Below are positions 1 to 7,436 of a stretch of 16,826 nucleotides of DNA, one piece after another. The translations under genes were made by a program, and so were the position numbers. Each line of letters begins with the position of its first letter. Position 1 is the first letter of the stretch. The DNA is taken from NCBI GenBank assembly GCA_016190025.1, contig JACPRG010000056.1, positions 1-16,826 of the forward strand. Reading direction: 5' to 3'. The DNA comes from Candidatus Tectimicrobiota bacterium (GTDB taxonomy: Bacteria > UBA8248 > JACPRG01). The notes under the pieces were generated by a model. That model did not search any database and was not told the origin of the DNA. It worked only from the letters and a program-made list of their open reading frames with translations.

Positions 1-80
1 GAAATCGCCACCGCCCTGAACCCCCCTGGGGTCTCGTCGTCCTTGGGGAGGCCTATGCCATGAAAAGGGAAAGACCGAAA

Positions 81-93
81 CGGGAAATTCCCG
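81..93. other. short perfect inverted repeat upstream of the exported-protein gene
   Basis: The arms cgggaa (81-86) and ttcccg (88-93) are perfectly complementary around a single base, 25 bases before the ATG at 118. A site of this size could be an operator or could be chance. The repeat and its position are seen in the sequence; any regulatory role is inference. Confidence 0.25.
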
Positions 94-117
94 CAAAAAG
101 GAAAAAGGAGAACGGCC

Positions 118-414
118 ATGAAGAAGCTCCTCGCTTCCATCGCAATCGCCGCGGCGCTGATGGCTACATCGCCTGCGGCCTTCGCCGGCACCTGGGAGTC
201 TCTGCCACTCGTTGACGGGACCCTTGTGGTGAGCGACCTGATCATCGTCCGGCCGCTCTCTGTCGCCTATGCTGCCGTCGCGGCCGTTGCGTGGCCCTTT
301 GCCGCGACGGCTCAGCTGGCCGGAGGGAACGACATCGAGCCCATCACGGAGGCGTTGATCTACGAACCTTTCTGGTTCACCGTGCAAAGGCCCGTCGGGA
401 AGTTCAGCCGATAG
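118..414 (+). CDS. small exported protein of unknown function (98 aa)
   Basis: The protein begins with a clear Sec signal peptide: MKK, a hydrophobic core rich in Ala/Ile/Leu (about residues 4-18) and an AFA cleavage site near residue 23. The mature part of about 75 residues has a hydrophobic stretch (about residues 38-68) starting 'DLIIVRPLSVAYA', and ends with 'EPFWFTVQRPVGKF'. This pattern, an RPL motif, a hydrophobic segment and a closing 'P..FTF.RPxG', recalls a family of small uncharacterised exported proteins in GC-rich diderms; that resemblance is from memory. The ATG at 118 is supported by AAGGAG at 105-110, seven bases upstream. The gene stands alone: nothing certain lies upstream and a large inverted repeat follows its stop. 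The function is unknown; a periplasmic or inner-membrane-anchored location is likely. Confidence 0.72.
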   Translation: MKKLLASIAIAAALMATSPAAFAGTWESLPLVDGTLVVSDLIIVRPLSVAYAAVAAVAWPFAATAQLAGGNDIEPITEALIYEPFWFTVQRPVGKFSR

Positions 415-455
415 AACTCGAAGGCTTAGGCCCACCCAAGCGACGAGAGACCAAT

Positions 456-499
456 TCTACTCCCCCACCATCGAGACATAAAGATGGTGGGGGAGTAGA
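456..499. terminator. perfect 16-bp inverted repeat, possible terminator of the exported-protein gene
   Basis: The left arm tctactcccccaccat (456-471) and right arm atggtgggggagtaga (484-499) are exactly complementary around a 12-base loop (472-483). It begins 42 bases after the stop at 414. No T-run follows (gcttgctatt), so it is not a textbook intrinsic terminator. It could still block the 3' end of the transcript, or be a remnant of a small mobile repeat. The structure is seen; the role is inferred. Confidence 0.4.
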
Positions 500-660
500 G
501 CTTGCTATTGAGACCTGCGCAAATAATGTCCTAGACACAGCGTATCAGGCAAGGGAGCACAATGGATCTTCGGGGCAGGTGTCTACGGCGGCTTGGGGTC
601 AGTGACCCCTTGAGCTCTGGACCTCCTTGGCCGCCGCGGAAAATTCCGCCCCTGCACGCG

Positions 661-715
661 ATCCGGCAATTACACTGTAGGGGCCGGGCTCTGTACTGGC
701 CCCTGGCACCCGGAT
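661..715. repeat. nested inverted repeat of 55 bases
   Basis: Outer arms atccgg (661-666) and ccggat (710-715) enclose inner arms aggggcc (679-685) and ggcccct (698-704), with a 12-base apical loop. Two concentric matches in order suggest a folded element, either a small repeat remnant or a structured RNA. No gene is attached and I do not recognise a family. Confidence 0.3.
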
Positions 716-773
716 AGGCCATTACTCATGCAGGACTTAATAGACCAAAAAACGACAGATTTCGAGCTTGAGA

Positions 774-828
774 GATTCTTCGCTTCCTCAGGACGCTTCG
801 CGGATTCTTCACTTCGTTCAGAATGACA
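774..828 (-). repeat. dispersed repeat of the 'gattcttcacttcgttcagaatgac' type
   Basis: Two degenerate units both start gattcttc (774 and 803), spaced 29 bases, and the second ends in cagaatgaca. Read on the minus strand this is the familiar pattern of cattctgaac followed by gaagtgaagaatc, a dispersed repeat found in many unrelated bacterial genomes. When translated it gives the recurrent spurious peptide 'VILNEVKNPRS', which can be read here on the minus strand. It is not protein-coding. The repeat units are seen; the widespread occurrence is general knowledge, not a search result. Confidence 0.6.
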
Positions 829-1060
829 AGGTGGAGGGAGTCACTCCGACTCTGCAAAGGGACCTTACGGGAGTTTTTCAGCAACCTGCTATTGATTGGG
901 AAATGGGATTTTGAGATAGGCTCTACGAGGGCGAGCTCTCTACAACTTAGATTCGAGAGGGGCGCGGCGCACCGGCGGTTCCCCTCGTTGTAATCGGCGT
1001 GGCGCCTTAAAGATTCTTTCATAATTCATGCAAAAAATGGGGCTGCGGCGAAGGGCGGTA

Positions 1061-1089
1061 TTGACGAAATCGCCGTGAGGAATTATCGT
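1061..1089 (+). promoter_or_regulatory. sigma70-like promoter candidate for the ffh-yraN gene run
   Basis: TTGACG (1061-1066) matches the -35 consensus at five of six positions and is followed, after exactly 17 bases, by TATCGT (1084-1089), a moderate -10 match. Transcription would start near 1096, giving a leader of about 35 bases before the ffh ATG at 1130. The surrounding DNA is more AT-rich than the coding regions, which fits a promoter. Confidence 0.42.
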
Positions 1090-1129
1090 TGGTGGGTTCG
1101 GTGGGGCTGTACAACTGCGGTGGGATGTG

Positions 1130-2482
1130 ATGTTCGAGAACCTGACCCAGCGCCTGGAAGGCGTTTTCCGGAAGCTCCGCGGACGGGGAAAGCTGACCGA
1201 GTCCGACGTGGCGGAGGCCCTCCGGGAGGTCCGCCTGGCCTTCCTGGAGGCCGACGTCCACTTCCAGGTGGTCAAGAGTTTCATCGCCGGCGTCAAGGAG
1301 CGGGCCGTCGGCGCGGAGGTGCTCAAGAGCCTCACGCCGGGCCAGCAGGTCATCCAGATCGTTCACGAGGAGCTCGTGCGCCTCATGGGCGAGGAGGCGG
1401 CCCCTCTGGCCCGGGCCGAGCCCCCGCCCACGGTGATCCTGCTGGCGGGCCTCCACGGCTCCGGGAAGACGACGACGGCCGGCAAGCTGGCCCACCGCTA
1501 CCGGAAGGAGGGGAGGCGGCCCTACCTGGTCCCCTGCGATTTGAGGCGGCCGGCGGCGGTCGCGCAGCTCGCCACCCTGGGCCGCTCCCTGGGCGCGCCG
1601 GTGTTCGATCCGGGAAAGAGCCAGGACGCGGTCTCCGTTTCGGCGGCCGGGTTGGAGGCGTCCCGGCGCGAGGGGGCCGACGTCGTCATCCTGGACTCGG
1701 CCGGCCGGCTCCAGATCGACGAGGACCTGATGGCGGAGCTTCGGGAGATCTGCCGGAGGGTCCGGCCCCACGAGCGTCTGTTGGTGGCCGATGCCATGAC
1801 GGGCCAGCAGGCCGTGTCGCTGGCGAAGGCCTTCCACGAAGCGGTGGAGCTGACCGGGGTCGTTCTGACCAAGATGGACGGAGACGCCCGGGGCGGGGCC
1901 GCCCTTTCCATCCGCGCGGAGGTGGGAGTTCCCCTCAAGCTCGTGGGGGTGGGAGAGCGCCTGGAGGCCCTGGAGCCTTTCCACCCGGCGCGGATGGCCT
2001 CTCGCATCCTGGGGATGGGCGACGTCCTGTCCCTGATCGAGCGGGCGGGATCGGCCGTATCGGCCCAGGATGCGGCCGCGTTGGCCGAAAAGGTCCGGAC
2101 CGATTCCTTCACCCTGGAGGATTTCCGCGGCCAGCTCCGGCAGATCCAGAAAATGGGGCCTCTGGATGAGCTGCTGGCCATGATCCCGGGGATGTCGAAG
2201 ATGCCGGGCCTTGAGGCGGAGGGGGGGGAGCTGAAGCGCGTCGAGGCTATCATCAGCTCCATGACGCCGGCCGAGCGGCGGGATTACACCCTCATCAACG
2301 GGAGCCGCCGGCGTCGGATTGCGGCGGGAAGCGGCGCCACGGTTCAGGACGTCAACCAGCTGCTCAAGCAGTTCTCCCAGATGAAGAAAATGATGAAGTG
2401 GATGGCCGGCGCGGGCGGGGGGAAAAAGAAGCGGGCCTTGCGGGCCCTCCGCGGGGGGATGCCGGGCCTCTTCGGCGGGTAG
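1130..2482 (+). CDS. ffh: signal recognition particle GTPase Ffh
   Basis: Ffh binds 4.5S/SRP RNA and signal sequences emerging from the ribosome, and delivers ribosomes to the receptor FtsY at the inner membrane. All three domains are visible: an N-terminal helical bundle (residues 1-90), the G domain, and a Met-rich M domain (from about 300). G-domain motifs are the P-loop GLHGSGKTTTAGKLA (107-121), DSAGR (189-193, where DTAGR is usual) and TKMDGDARGGAALS (247-260). The M domain has the RNA-binding stretch INGSRRRRIAAGSG and a C-terminal KKMMKWM run. The 450-residue length is normal. A GTG at 1127 directly precedes the ATG at 1130; the ATG gives the usual 'MFENL' start. It is the first gene of the plus-strand run, behind a promoter candidate. 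Confidence 0.97.
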   Translation: MFENLTQRLEGVFRKLRGRGKLTESDVAEALREVRLAFLEADVHFQVVKSFIAGVKERAVGAEVLKSLTPGQQVIQIVHEELVRLMGEEAAPLARAEPPPTVILLAGLHGSGKTTTAGKLAHRYRKEGRRPYLVPCDLRRPAAVAQLATLGRSLGAPVFDPGKSQDAVSVSAAGLEASRREGADVVILDSAGRLQIDEDLMAELREICRRVRPHERLLVADAMTGQQAVSLAKAFHEAVELTGVVLTKMDGDARGGAALSIRAEVGVPLKLVGVGERLEALEPFHPARMASRILGMGDVLSLIERAGSAVSAQDAAALAEKVRTDSFTLEDFRGQLRQIQKMGPLDELLAMIPGMSKMPGLEAEGGELKRVEAIISSMTPAERRDYTLINGSRRRRIAAGSGATVQDVNQLLKQFSQMKKMMKWMAGAGGGKKKRALRALRGGMPGLFGG

Positions 2483-2501
2483 TGCGCGACACCGACCCTT
2501 T

Positions 2502-2522
2502 GGGGAGGAAGGCCGTCTCCCC
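2502..2522 (+). terminator. weak hairpin between ffh and rpsP, possible attenuator
   Basis: Arms ggggag (2502-2507) and ctcccc (2517-2522) can pair across a 9-base loop. A run of five T (2532-2536) lies about nine bases later, further than in a classical terminator. It might give partial termination, or only mark the rpsP leader. Low confidence. Confidence 0.22.
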
Positions 2523-2569
2523 CTGTGGAGCTTTTTCTGGAACCCAAACAGCGAGGAGGAATTCATACC

Positions 2570-2821
2570 GTGGTTCGCATCCGACTCTGGCGCATGGGCG
2601 CGAAAAAAAACCCGTCTTATCGGGTTGTTGTGGCCGATTCGCGCGCGCAGCGAGACGGCCGGATTGTGGAAAACCTCGGCACCTACGACCCGGGGACGAA
2701 TCCGGCTTCCGTCGCCATCGACAAGGAGCGCGCCCGCTACTGGTTGTCCTGCGGGGCGCAGCCTTCCGACACGGTCCAGACGTTGTTCCGGCGGGCCGGG
2801 GTGTACCGCTCCGATTCCTGA
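2570..2821 (+). CDS. rpsP: 30S ribosomal protein S16
   Basis: S16 is a small-subunit assembly protein that binds 16S rRNA. The protein starts with the family signature [20 protein letters not shown] and continues with '[14 protein letters not shown]' and '[16 protein letters not shown]', both typical of S16. It has 83 residues, the normal size. The frame stays open upstream, but the GTG at 2570 is the right start: AGGAGG at 2554-2559 sits ten bases before it, and it gives the conserved N-terminus. It follows ffh by 87 bases and precedes khpA by 49. This rpsP-khpA-rimM-trmD-rplS order is a widely conserved ribosomal operon. Confidence 0.97.
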   Translation: MVRIRLWRMGAKKNPSYRVVVADSRAQRDGRIVENLGTYDPGTNPASVAIDKERARYWLSCGAQPSDTVQTLFRRAGVYRSDS

Positions 2822-2870
2822 GCCCCGGACGTTTCCCCGGTGCGCGGGGGGCCTCCTGGAGGGACGGGAG

Positions 2871-3101
2871 GTGAGGGACCTGATTGAATACATCGCCCGG
2901 CAGCTGGCCGACCATCCGGAGCAGGTCCGGGTGGACGCGGTGGAGCGTGGCCAGGAGACCGTCCTGGAGCTCCGGGTAGCCCCGGAGGACCTGGGGAGGG
3001 TCATCGGCCGGGAAGGGCGGACGGCCAAGGCCATGCGCGCGCTGCTTTCGGCGGTTTCCGCCCACGTGGGCAAGCGGACCGTTCTGGAAATTCTGGATTA
3101 G
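2871..3101 (+). CDS. khpA: KH-domain RNA-binding protein KhpA (YlqC family)
   Basis: A single KH domain fills this 76-residue protein. The RNA-binding GxxG loop is GREG (residues 46-49) inside 'GRVIGREGRTAKAMRALL', the hallmark of the family. In other bacteria KhpA pairs with KhpB/Jag and affects small-RNA binding and cell elongation; whether that applies here is inference. The start is the GTG at 2871, with GGAGGG at 2858-2863 seven bases upstream. A longer reading of the same frame overlaps rpsP and has no family match. It lies between rpsP and rimM, its usual place. Confidence 0.93.
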   Translation: MRDLIEYIARQLADHPEQVRVDAVERGQETVLELRVAPEDLGRVIGREGRTAKAMRALLSAVSAHVGKRTVLEILD

Positions 3102-3106
3102 GGTTC

Positions 3107-3652
3107 GTGCGCTCCAAGACAGCCGCCGTCGGCCGGATCGTGAAGGCGCACGGGATCCAGGGCGAAGTGGCCGTGGAAGTCTGGCTGGAGGTGGGAGAGG
3201 CCCTTTCCCCGGGCGCGCCCCTGTGGTTGGAGTGGCTGGATGGCAGACGTCGGGAGGGCCGGGTGGCGACGGTCCGCCCCCACGGGGAGAGGCGGCTGGT
3301 TCGGCTGGAAGGGGTTTCCGACCGCAATGAGGCGGAGGCCCTGGTTCACGCCGAAATCCGGTTGCCTCGGGACTCCCTGCCGCCTCTCGGGGAGGGCGAG
3401 TACCTGTGGGAGGACCTCGTCGGCCTCGAAGTGGTCGATCTGTCGGGCCGGCGGCATGGACGACTGACGGAAGTCTTCGCCGCGGGACCCGGGGGAGAGA
3501 ACGTGGTCATCGTCGTGCGCGCGCCGAGACGGGAAATTCTCCTCCCGATGACGCGGGAGGTCATTCTGGAGGTGGACCTTGAGGGAAGGCGGATGAGGGT
3601 GTCCGTCCCCGCGGGTCTTGAGGAGGCCGGGAGGAAAGACGTTGATCTTTGA
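3107..3652 (+). CDS. rimM: ribosome maturation factor RimM
   Basis: RimM binds S19 and helps mature the head of the 30S subunit. The N-terminal beta-barrel domain shows '[19 protein letters not shown]' (about residues 8-26), the family signature. The C-terminal PRC-barrel domain (about 95-175) includes '[13 protein letters not shown]' and '[21 protein letters not shown]'. The length of 181 residues is typical. It starts with GTG five bases after the khpA stop, and its last 11 bases overlap the trmD start, which suggests translational coupling. The RimM-TrmD pairing is conserved in many bacteria. Confidence 0.95.
   Translation: MRSKTAAVGRIVKAHGIQGEVAVEVWLEVGEALSPGAPLWLEWLDGRRREGRVATVRPHGERRLVRLEGVSDRNEAEALVHAEIRLPRDSLPPLGEGEYLWEDLVGLEVVDLSGRRHGRLTEVFAAGPGGENVVIVVRAPRREILLPMTREVILEVDLEGRRMRVSVPAGLEEAGRKDVDL
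3629..3634 (+). promoter_or_regulatory. ribosome-binding site that fixes the TTG start of trmD
   Basis: GGGAGG at 3629-3634, inside the rimM coding sequence, stands seven bases before the TTG at 3642. No ATG or GTG gives a sensible TrmD N-terminus nearby, and the TTG yields '[12 protein letters not shown]', which matches the family start. The site therefore decides in favour of a TTG initiation codon. Confidence 0.6.
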
Positions 3653-4436
3653 GGTCATCACCATCTTCCCCCGGATGCTGGATTCGCCCCTGGCCGAAGG
3701 CGTCCTGAAGAAGGCCATCGACAAGGGGCTTTTGACCGTCCGGGTCCACGACCTGAGGGACTTCACCGACGACCCCTACCGGACGACCGACGACTCCCCC
3801 TATGGCGGCGGCGGGGGAATGGTGATGACCCCCGAGCCCTTCGCCCGGGCCGTGGAGAGCCTCCAGAAAGAGAACCCCAGGGGGCGGGTGATCCTCCTCA
3901 CCCCCCAGGGAGGGCTTTTCACGCAAGAGCGCGCCCGGGCCCTCGCGCGGGAAGGCCGGTTGATCCTCCTGTGCGGGCGGTACGAAGGCGTGGACGAGCG
4001 GGTCCGGGAGATCTATGTTGACGAGGAGATTTCCGTCGGCGACTACGTCTTGACCGGCGGGGAGCTGCCCGCGCTGGTGGTCATCGACGCGGTGGCGCGG
4101 ATGATTCCGGGAGTCCTGGGCTGCGCGAGGTCGGCGGAGGAGGATTCCTTCGCCGACGGACTTCTGGATTTTCCCCACTACACCCGGCCGGAGGTGTTCC
4201 GGGGGAGCCGGGTGCCCGCCGTCCTCCTGTCCGGCGACCACGGGGCGATTCGAAGGTGGCGGCGGCGGCAGGCCCTGCTGCGCACGGCCGAGAGAAGGCC
4301 CGACTTGATCCGGGAGGAGGGGCTCAGCGAAGAGGAGCGGGGATGGCTTGCCGAATGGCGCCGGGAGAACGCGGACGGACGAACCGGGGCGGATGCCCCG
4401 GAGGGGAGGTTGGCGCGTCATGAACGTGATCGATGA
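3642..4436 (+). CDS. trmD: tRNA (guanine-37-N1)-methyltransferase TrmD
   Basis: TrmD methylates G37 of tRNAs from S-adenosylmethionine, which prevents +1 frameshifting. The SPOUT trefoil-knot fold is shown by 'LTPQGGLF' (about 86-93), '[13 protein letters not shown]' (109-121) and '[20 protein letters not shown]' (131-150). R153 and D168 (in '[10 protein letters not shown]') align with the catalytic Arg154 and Asp169 of the E. coli enzyme. With the TTG start at 3642 the protein has 264 residues, slightly longer than usual because of a charged tail. Its start overlaps rimM by 11 bases and its end overlaps rplS by 17, so translation is probably coupled. Confidence 0.96.
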   Translation: MIFEVITIFPRMLDSPLAEGVLKKAIDKGLLTVRVHDLRDFTDDPYRTTDDSPYGGGGGMVMTPEPFARAVESLQKENPRGRVILLTPQGGLFTQERARALAREGRLILLCGRYEGVDERVREIYVDEEISVGDYVLTGGELPALVVIDAVARMIPGVLGCARSAEEDSFADGLLDFPHYTRPEVFRGSRVPAVLLSGDHGAIRRWRRRQALLRTAERRPDLIREEGLSEEERGWLAEWRRENADGRTGADAPEGRLARHERDR

Positions 4437-4767
4437 ATTGGAAAAATCCCAGATGAGGATGGATGTCCCCCGCTTCAAGCCCGGGGACACGGTCAAGGTG
4501 CACTCCCGGATTACCGAGGGAGATAAGGAGCGCATCCAGGTCTTCGAGGGGGTGGTCATCGGCCGCAGCGGAGGAGGGGTCAAGGAGACGTTCACCGTCC
4601 GAAAGGTCTCCTATAGCGTCGGCGTGGAGCGCATTTTCCCCCTCCACTCCCCCCAGATCGAGAAGATCGAGGTCGTACGGCTGGGGAAGGTGCGGCGCGC
4701 GAAGCTCTACTATCTCCGAAAGCTCCGCGGCAAGGCCGCCCGGATTACCGAACGCACGGCCTCCTGA
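4420..4767 (+). CDS. rplS: 50S ribosomal protein L19
   Basis: L19 sits at the 30S-50S interface of the ribosome. The sequence '[19 protein letters not shown]' followed by '[28 protein letters not shown]' is typical, as is the C-terminal '[23 protein letters not shown]'. The length of 115 residues is normal. The ATG at 4420 is chosen over upstream in-frame codons because it gives the conserved N-terminus and has GGGGAGG at 4403-4409. It overlaps the end of trmD by 17 bases and ends three bases before rnhB. Confidence 0.96.
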   Translation: MNVIDELEKSQMRMDVPRFKPGDTVKVHSRITEGDKERIQVFEGVVIGRSGGGVKETFTVRKVSYSVGVERIFPLHSPQIEKIEVVRLGKVRRAKLYYLRKLRGKAARITERTAS

Positions 4768-4770
4768 ACC

Positions 4771-5454
4771 GTGGCCGTCCGCTGGGATTGGGAGCGAAGG
4801 CGTTGGGAGGCCGGCCGCTCGCGGGTGGCCGGCGTGGACGAGGCCGGCCGGGGACCCTGGGCGGGCCCCGTGTTCGCCGCCGCGGTGATCCTCCCGCCCG
4901 GATGCCGCCTGCCGGGTCTGGACGATTCCAAGCGTCTGAGGCCCAAGGAGCGCGAGGCCCTCTACGGGGAGGTCGTCCGAAAGGCGCTGGCGTGGGCCGT
5001 GGCCTTTGAGACGCCGCAGGTGATCGACCGCATCAATATCCTTCAAGCCTCCCTGCGGGCGATGGCGTCCGCCGTGCGGCGCCTGAATCCCCAGCCCGAT
5101 TGCCTTCTGGTGGACGGCGCGCAGGTGATCCCCAGCTGCGCCCGCCTGTCGGTGGAACAGGTCCCTCTCGTCCGGGGCGACGGGAGGAGCGTCTCCATCG
5201 CCGCCGCGTCGATCCTGGCCAAGGTCTCGCGGGACAGGGCCATGGCGGAGTACGACCGCCTCTATCCCGGCTACGGGTTCGCCCGCCACAAGGGATACGG
5301 CACCCGGGCGCATCGAGAGGCCCTGCGGCGGCTCGGCCCCTCGCCCATTCACCGGGTGAGCTTCCGGCCCGTGCGGGAGCTCCTGCGCGCCTCCGGCCAT
5401 CCGGCGGAGCCTCCCGGGCCGGCGCTTTCCGGGCCCAGGGACCTGCCCATCTGA
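4771..5454 (+). CDS. rnhB: ribonuclease HII
   Basis: RNase HII cuts the RNA strand of RNA/DNA hybrids and removes ribonucleotides misincorporated in DNA. The core is 'AGVDEAGRGPWAGPV' (about residues 20-34). Catalytic acids of the DEDD set can be assigned to D23, E24, D115 (in 'LLVDGAQ') and D137 (in 'RGDGRS'), followed by 'SIAAASILAKVSRDR' and 'YGFARHKGYGT'. The 227 residues include a Pro/Gly-rich C-terminal tail of about 25 residues that is probably disordered. The start is GTG, three bases after rplS, without a strong ribosome-binding site, so coupling to rplS is likely. Its stop overlaps the yraN ATG by one base. Confidence 0.94.
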   Translation: MAVRWDWERRRWEAGRSRVAGVDEAGRGPWAGPVFAAAVILPPGCRLPGLDDSKRLRPKEREALYGEVVRKALAWAVAFETPQVIDRINILQASLRAMASAVRRLNPQPDCLLVDGAQVIPSCARLSVEQVPLVRGDGRSVSIAAASILAKVSRDRAMAEYDRLYPGYGFARHKGYGTRAHREALRRLGPSPIHRVSFRPVRELLRASGHPAEPPGPALSGPRDLPI

Positions 5455-5855
5455 TGCCGTTTTGGCGGAAGACCTCTGAAGGCGCCCAGGACCCGCGCCG
5501 CGCTTTGGGAAGGCGGGGGGAGGAGGAGGCCGCCCGCTACCTTCGGGGGCTGGGATACGAGATCCTGGAGCGCAACGTCCGGACCCGGCTGGGGGAGATC
5601 GACCTCATCGCGCGTCACCGGGGCGTCCTCGTGTTCGTGGAGGTCAAGACGCGCTCCTCGGGGGATTTCGCCGCGCCCGAACTTTCGGTGGACGGCCGCA
5701 AGCGCCGCAAGCTCTTCGATCTGGCCCGGGCCTACCTGGGCCGCCTGGGCGCGGCGGCGGATTGCCGCTTCGACGTCCTGGGCATCGTCCTGCGCCCCCG
5801 GGGACGGCCCGCCATCCACCACATCCAGAACGCGTTTCAGGTCGAATTCGATTGA
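5454..5855 (+). CDS. yraN: UPF0102 (YraN) family endonuclease-like protein
   Basis: The 133-residue protein belongs to a family that resembles Holliday-junction-resolvase-type nucleases; its role is not firmly known. The PD-(D/E)xK core is visible as E48 and D50 in 'LGEIDLIA', then E63 and K65 in 'VFVEVKTRSS'. The N-terminal 'ALGRRGEEEAARYLRGLGYEIL' is also typical. The ATG at 5454 overlaps the rnhB stop in a TGATG arrangement, and the neighbourhood rnhB-yraN is common. An open frame continues upstream into rnhB but is a shadow. It is the last gene of the plus-strand run. Confidence 0.93.
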   Translation: MPFWRKTSEGAQDPRRALGRRGEEEAARYLRGLGYEILERNVRTRLGEIDLIARHRGVLVFVEVKTRSSGDFAAPELSVDGRKRRKLFDLARAYLGRLGAAADCRFDVLGIVLRPRGRPAIHHIQNAFQVEFD

Positions 5856-5886
5856 GGCGGGAGCGGGGCGCTCCGCCGATCCGGCT

Positions 5887-5916
5887 TCCCTCGGGCGGGC
5901 GGCTCCGCCTGAGGGA
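5887..5916. terminator. strong hairpin between convergent genes, probable bidirectional terminator
   Basis: The arms tccctcgggcgg (5887-5898) and ccgcctgaggga (5905-5916) pair over 12 base pairs with a single G-T wobble, around a 6-base loop. It sits 32 bases after the yraN stop and about 48 bases past the stop of the convergent HD-GYP gene. No T-run is present on either side, so the assignment rests on stem strength and position. Confidence 0.5.
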
Positions 5917-5964
5917 CATCCTGGGCCGCCCGATGGGGAAAGGGGGGAGGGAAAATTCACCCCG

Positions 5965-7398
5965 TCAGTGCGGGCTGATTTCCGATTCGTCGACCGAGTC
6001 AACGATGTACAAGAGGGGATTTTCCCGAAGAGAGAGGACCCGGCCCTCTCCGACGTAATCCCCCTTGGGGTCGTACAGGATCCGGACGGTGGGCCGCAGG
6101 GGCTGCCCCTCGTGGGTTTCAACGACGCGGGCGACGGCGTTGGAGTTCAGCCGGACCAGGGAGTTGAGGGGGAAGACCGAGATCTGCTGAAGCCCGGCCT
6201 TCAACACCCGCGGGGAGAACTGGCCCTTGTTTTTTTCCATGATCTCCCGGACGGCCCGGTAGGGGAGCAGCCGGGGCCGCTGGGGCCGGTCGTGGGTGAG
6301 CGCCTCATAGACGTCCGCCACGGCGATGGTCTTCGCCATCTCGTCGATGGCGTCCCCCGACAGCCCGCGGGGGTATCCCGCTCCGTTTTCGCGCTCGTGC
6401 TCCTGGCGGATGACCTCGGCCAGCCAAAGGAACTGGTCCCCCAGGTGGGCCTTGATGATCTGGTAGCCGTAATCCGGGTGCCGCTGGATCTGGGCCGTCT
6501 CCTGGGCGGTGAGCTTGCCCTGTTTGTGGCGCAGCTCCGGTGGGACCATGCATATCCCGATGTCGTGCAGGAGGGCCGCCAGGGCCAGGCGTTTGAGTCT
6601 CGGCTCCGGCATGCGCAGCCCCTTTCCGATCTTTACGGCGAAGGTGGCCACGTGGACGAGGTGGTCCGAGAGGGCGTTCCCCTCGCCCCGGGTGGAGAGC
6701 GCCAGGCGGTAGAACTCCTCCAGGACGGGCGCGCGGCTCACCAGGGTCTCCACCGGCTGAAGCAGGGGCTCCAGACGGAGTCTCTCCTTGCGCCCGACGC
6801 CCTGGAGAAGCTCGATCAGGACGCGCGTGAGGTTTCCGTACAGGCCGTGCCCTTCCTCCGGGCCGATTGCCTGCGGGGCGTGTGAGCGGGGCCGTTCGAC
6901 GTCGGTCTCGTGCCAGCGGGCTTTTTCCTCCGGCGGCTGAGTCCCCCGCGCGGGCCCTGGTTTCATCCCCGGCGGCCCCTGATCCGGCGGGACCGGCGGG
7001 AGGGCGAAGGGCGTTTCCCGTGGGGGGGCTTCCGCGGGCGGAAGCCCCCCTTCAGGGGCGCCGGCGCGAGGGGAGGGGGGGTGCTCGGTTTTCGTCTCCG
7101 CGACGCTTGGTGTTTTGGGGGACCAGTCCTCCAGGCGCACGCTCAGCGGCGTTTCCCGGTCGGGGGGGGAGGCTTCCTCCTCCTTCTCCCTGGAGCTGAG
7201 GATCCGGCTCAAGGAGAGGCGATCCATTTGTGCCGCGGAGGCGGGGGGCTCCGTCTCGAGGTGAGGGGGTTCCGCCCCGGTGACCTCGCTCGCTTCAAGG
7301 TCGCCCGGATGAGTCTTGGGGGGAGCCTGCTTCTCTTCCTGCTCCTCCCTGCTCCCCTCCTGGGGACGGTCTTTTTTGACCAGATCGCTCAGGCGCAA
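5965..7398 (-). CDS. HD-GYP domain protein with a long disordered N-terminus
   Basis: The HD-GYP domain (about residues 235-400) hydrolyses the second messenger cyclic di-GMP in known family members. Visible motifs are 'LLHDIG' (H278, D279), 'QRHPDYG' (H307), 'EHERENGAGYPRGL' (H334; GYP at 341-343) and 'ADVYEALTHDRP' (361-372). The first His of the usual HHE triplet is Glu here, and Asn replaces the usual Asp before the GxGYP. The C-terminus (about 400-477) matches the usual tail of such proteins. The first 180 residues are rich in Pro, Glu and Ala with no membrane segment, so the protein is probably cytoplasmic with a flexible arm. The start is a TTG; no ATG or GTG lies in the open frame upstream. 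It follows ATPase A by 38 bases and is probably co-transcribed with it. Confidence 0.88.
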   Translation of the reverse strand: MRLSDLVKKDRPQEGSREEQEEKQAPPKTHPGDLEASEVTGAEPPHLETEPPASAAQMDRLSLSRILSSREKEEEASPPDRETPLSVRLEDWSPKTPSVAETKTEHPPSPRAGAPEGGLPPAEAPPRETPFALPPVPPDQGPPGMKPGPARGTQPPEEKARWHETDVERPRSHAPQAIGPEEGHGLYGNLTRVLIELLQGVGRKERLRLEPLLQPVETLVSRAPVLEEFYRLALSTRGEGNALSDHLVHVATFAVKIGKGLRMPEPRLKRLALAALLHDIGICMVPPELRHKQGKLTAQETAQIQRHPDYGYQIIKAHLGDQFLWLAEVIRQEHERENGAGYPRGLSGDAIDEMAKTIAVADVYEALTHDRPQRPRLLPYRAVREIMEKNKGQFSPRVLKAGLQQISVFPLNSLVRLNSNAVARVVETHEGQPLRPTVRILYDPKGDYVGEGRVLSLRENPLLYIVDSVDESEISPH

Positions 7399-7436
7399 AA
7401 GGCTTCTCTCTTCTTCGCAGAAATACGCGGGCTCTC

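Larger units (their letters stand above)
415..1129. other. intergenic region of about 715 bases with repeats and no convincing gene
   Basis: This is the longest stretch without a gene in the window. It is visibly less GC-rich than the genes downstream. Open frames here are short, lack good ribosome-binding sites, and on the minus strand are built from repeat DNA. It holds a perfect inverted repeat (456-499), a nested inverted repeat (661-715), a dispersed repeat (774-828) and a promoter candidate for ffh (1061-1089). I found no tRNA, and no sequence resembling the conserved loop of the SRP RNA, although ffh is adjacent. The rest (about 500-660 and 830-1060) shows nothing I can assign. Confidence 0.6.

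Noticed and set aside
1..63. Open frame ending at position 63, possibly the end of an upstream gene
   Set aside because: Only 20 codons are visible with no recognisable motif, so a gene end cannot be supported.
726..1022. 98-codon minus-strand open frame containing 'VILNEVKNPRS'
   Set aside because: The peptide derives from a dispersed non-coding repeat; there is no good ribosome-binding site.
415..1129. SRP RNA gene next to ffh
   Set aside because: I looked for the conserved apical loop sequence of 4.5S/6S SRP RNA and did not find it on either strand.
1019..3073. 684-codon open frame antisense to ffh, rpsP and khpA
   Set aside because: It runs opposite three certain genes and has low-complexity Arg/Pro/Gly-rich composition typical of antisense frames in GC-rich DNA.
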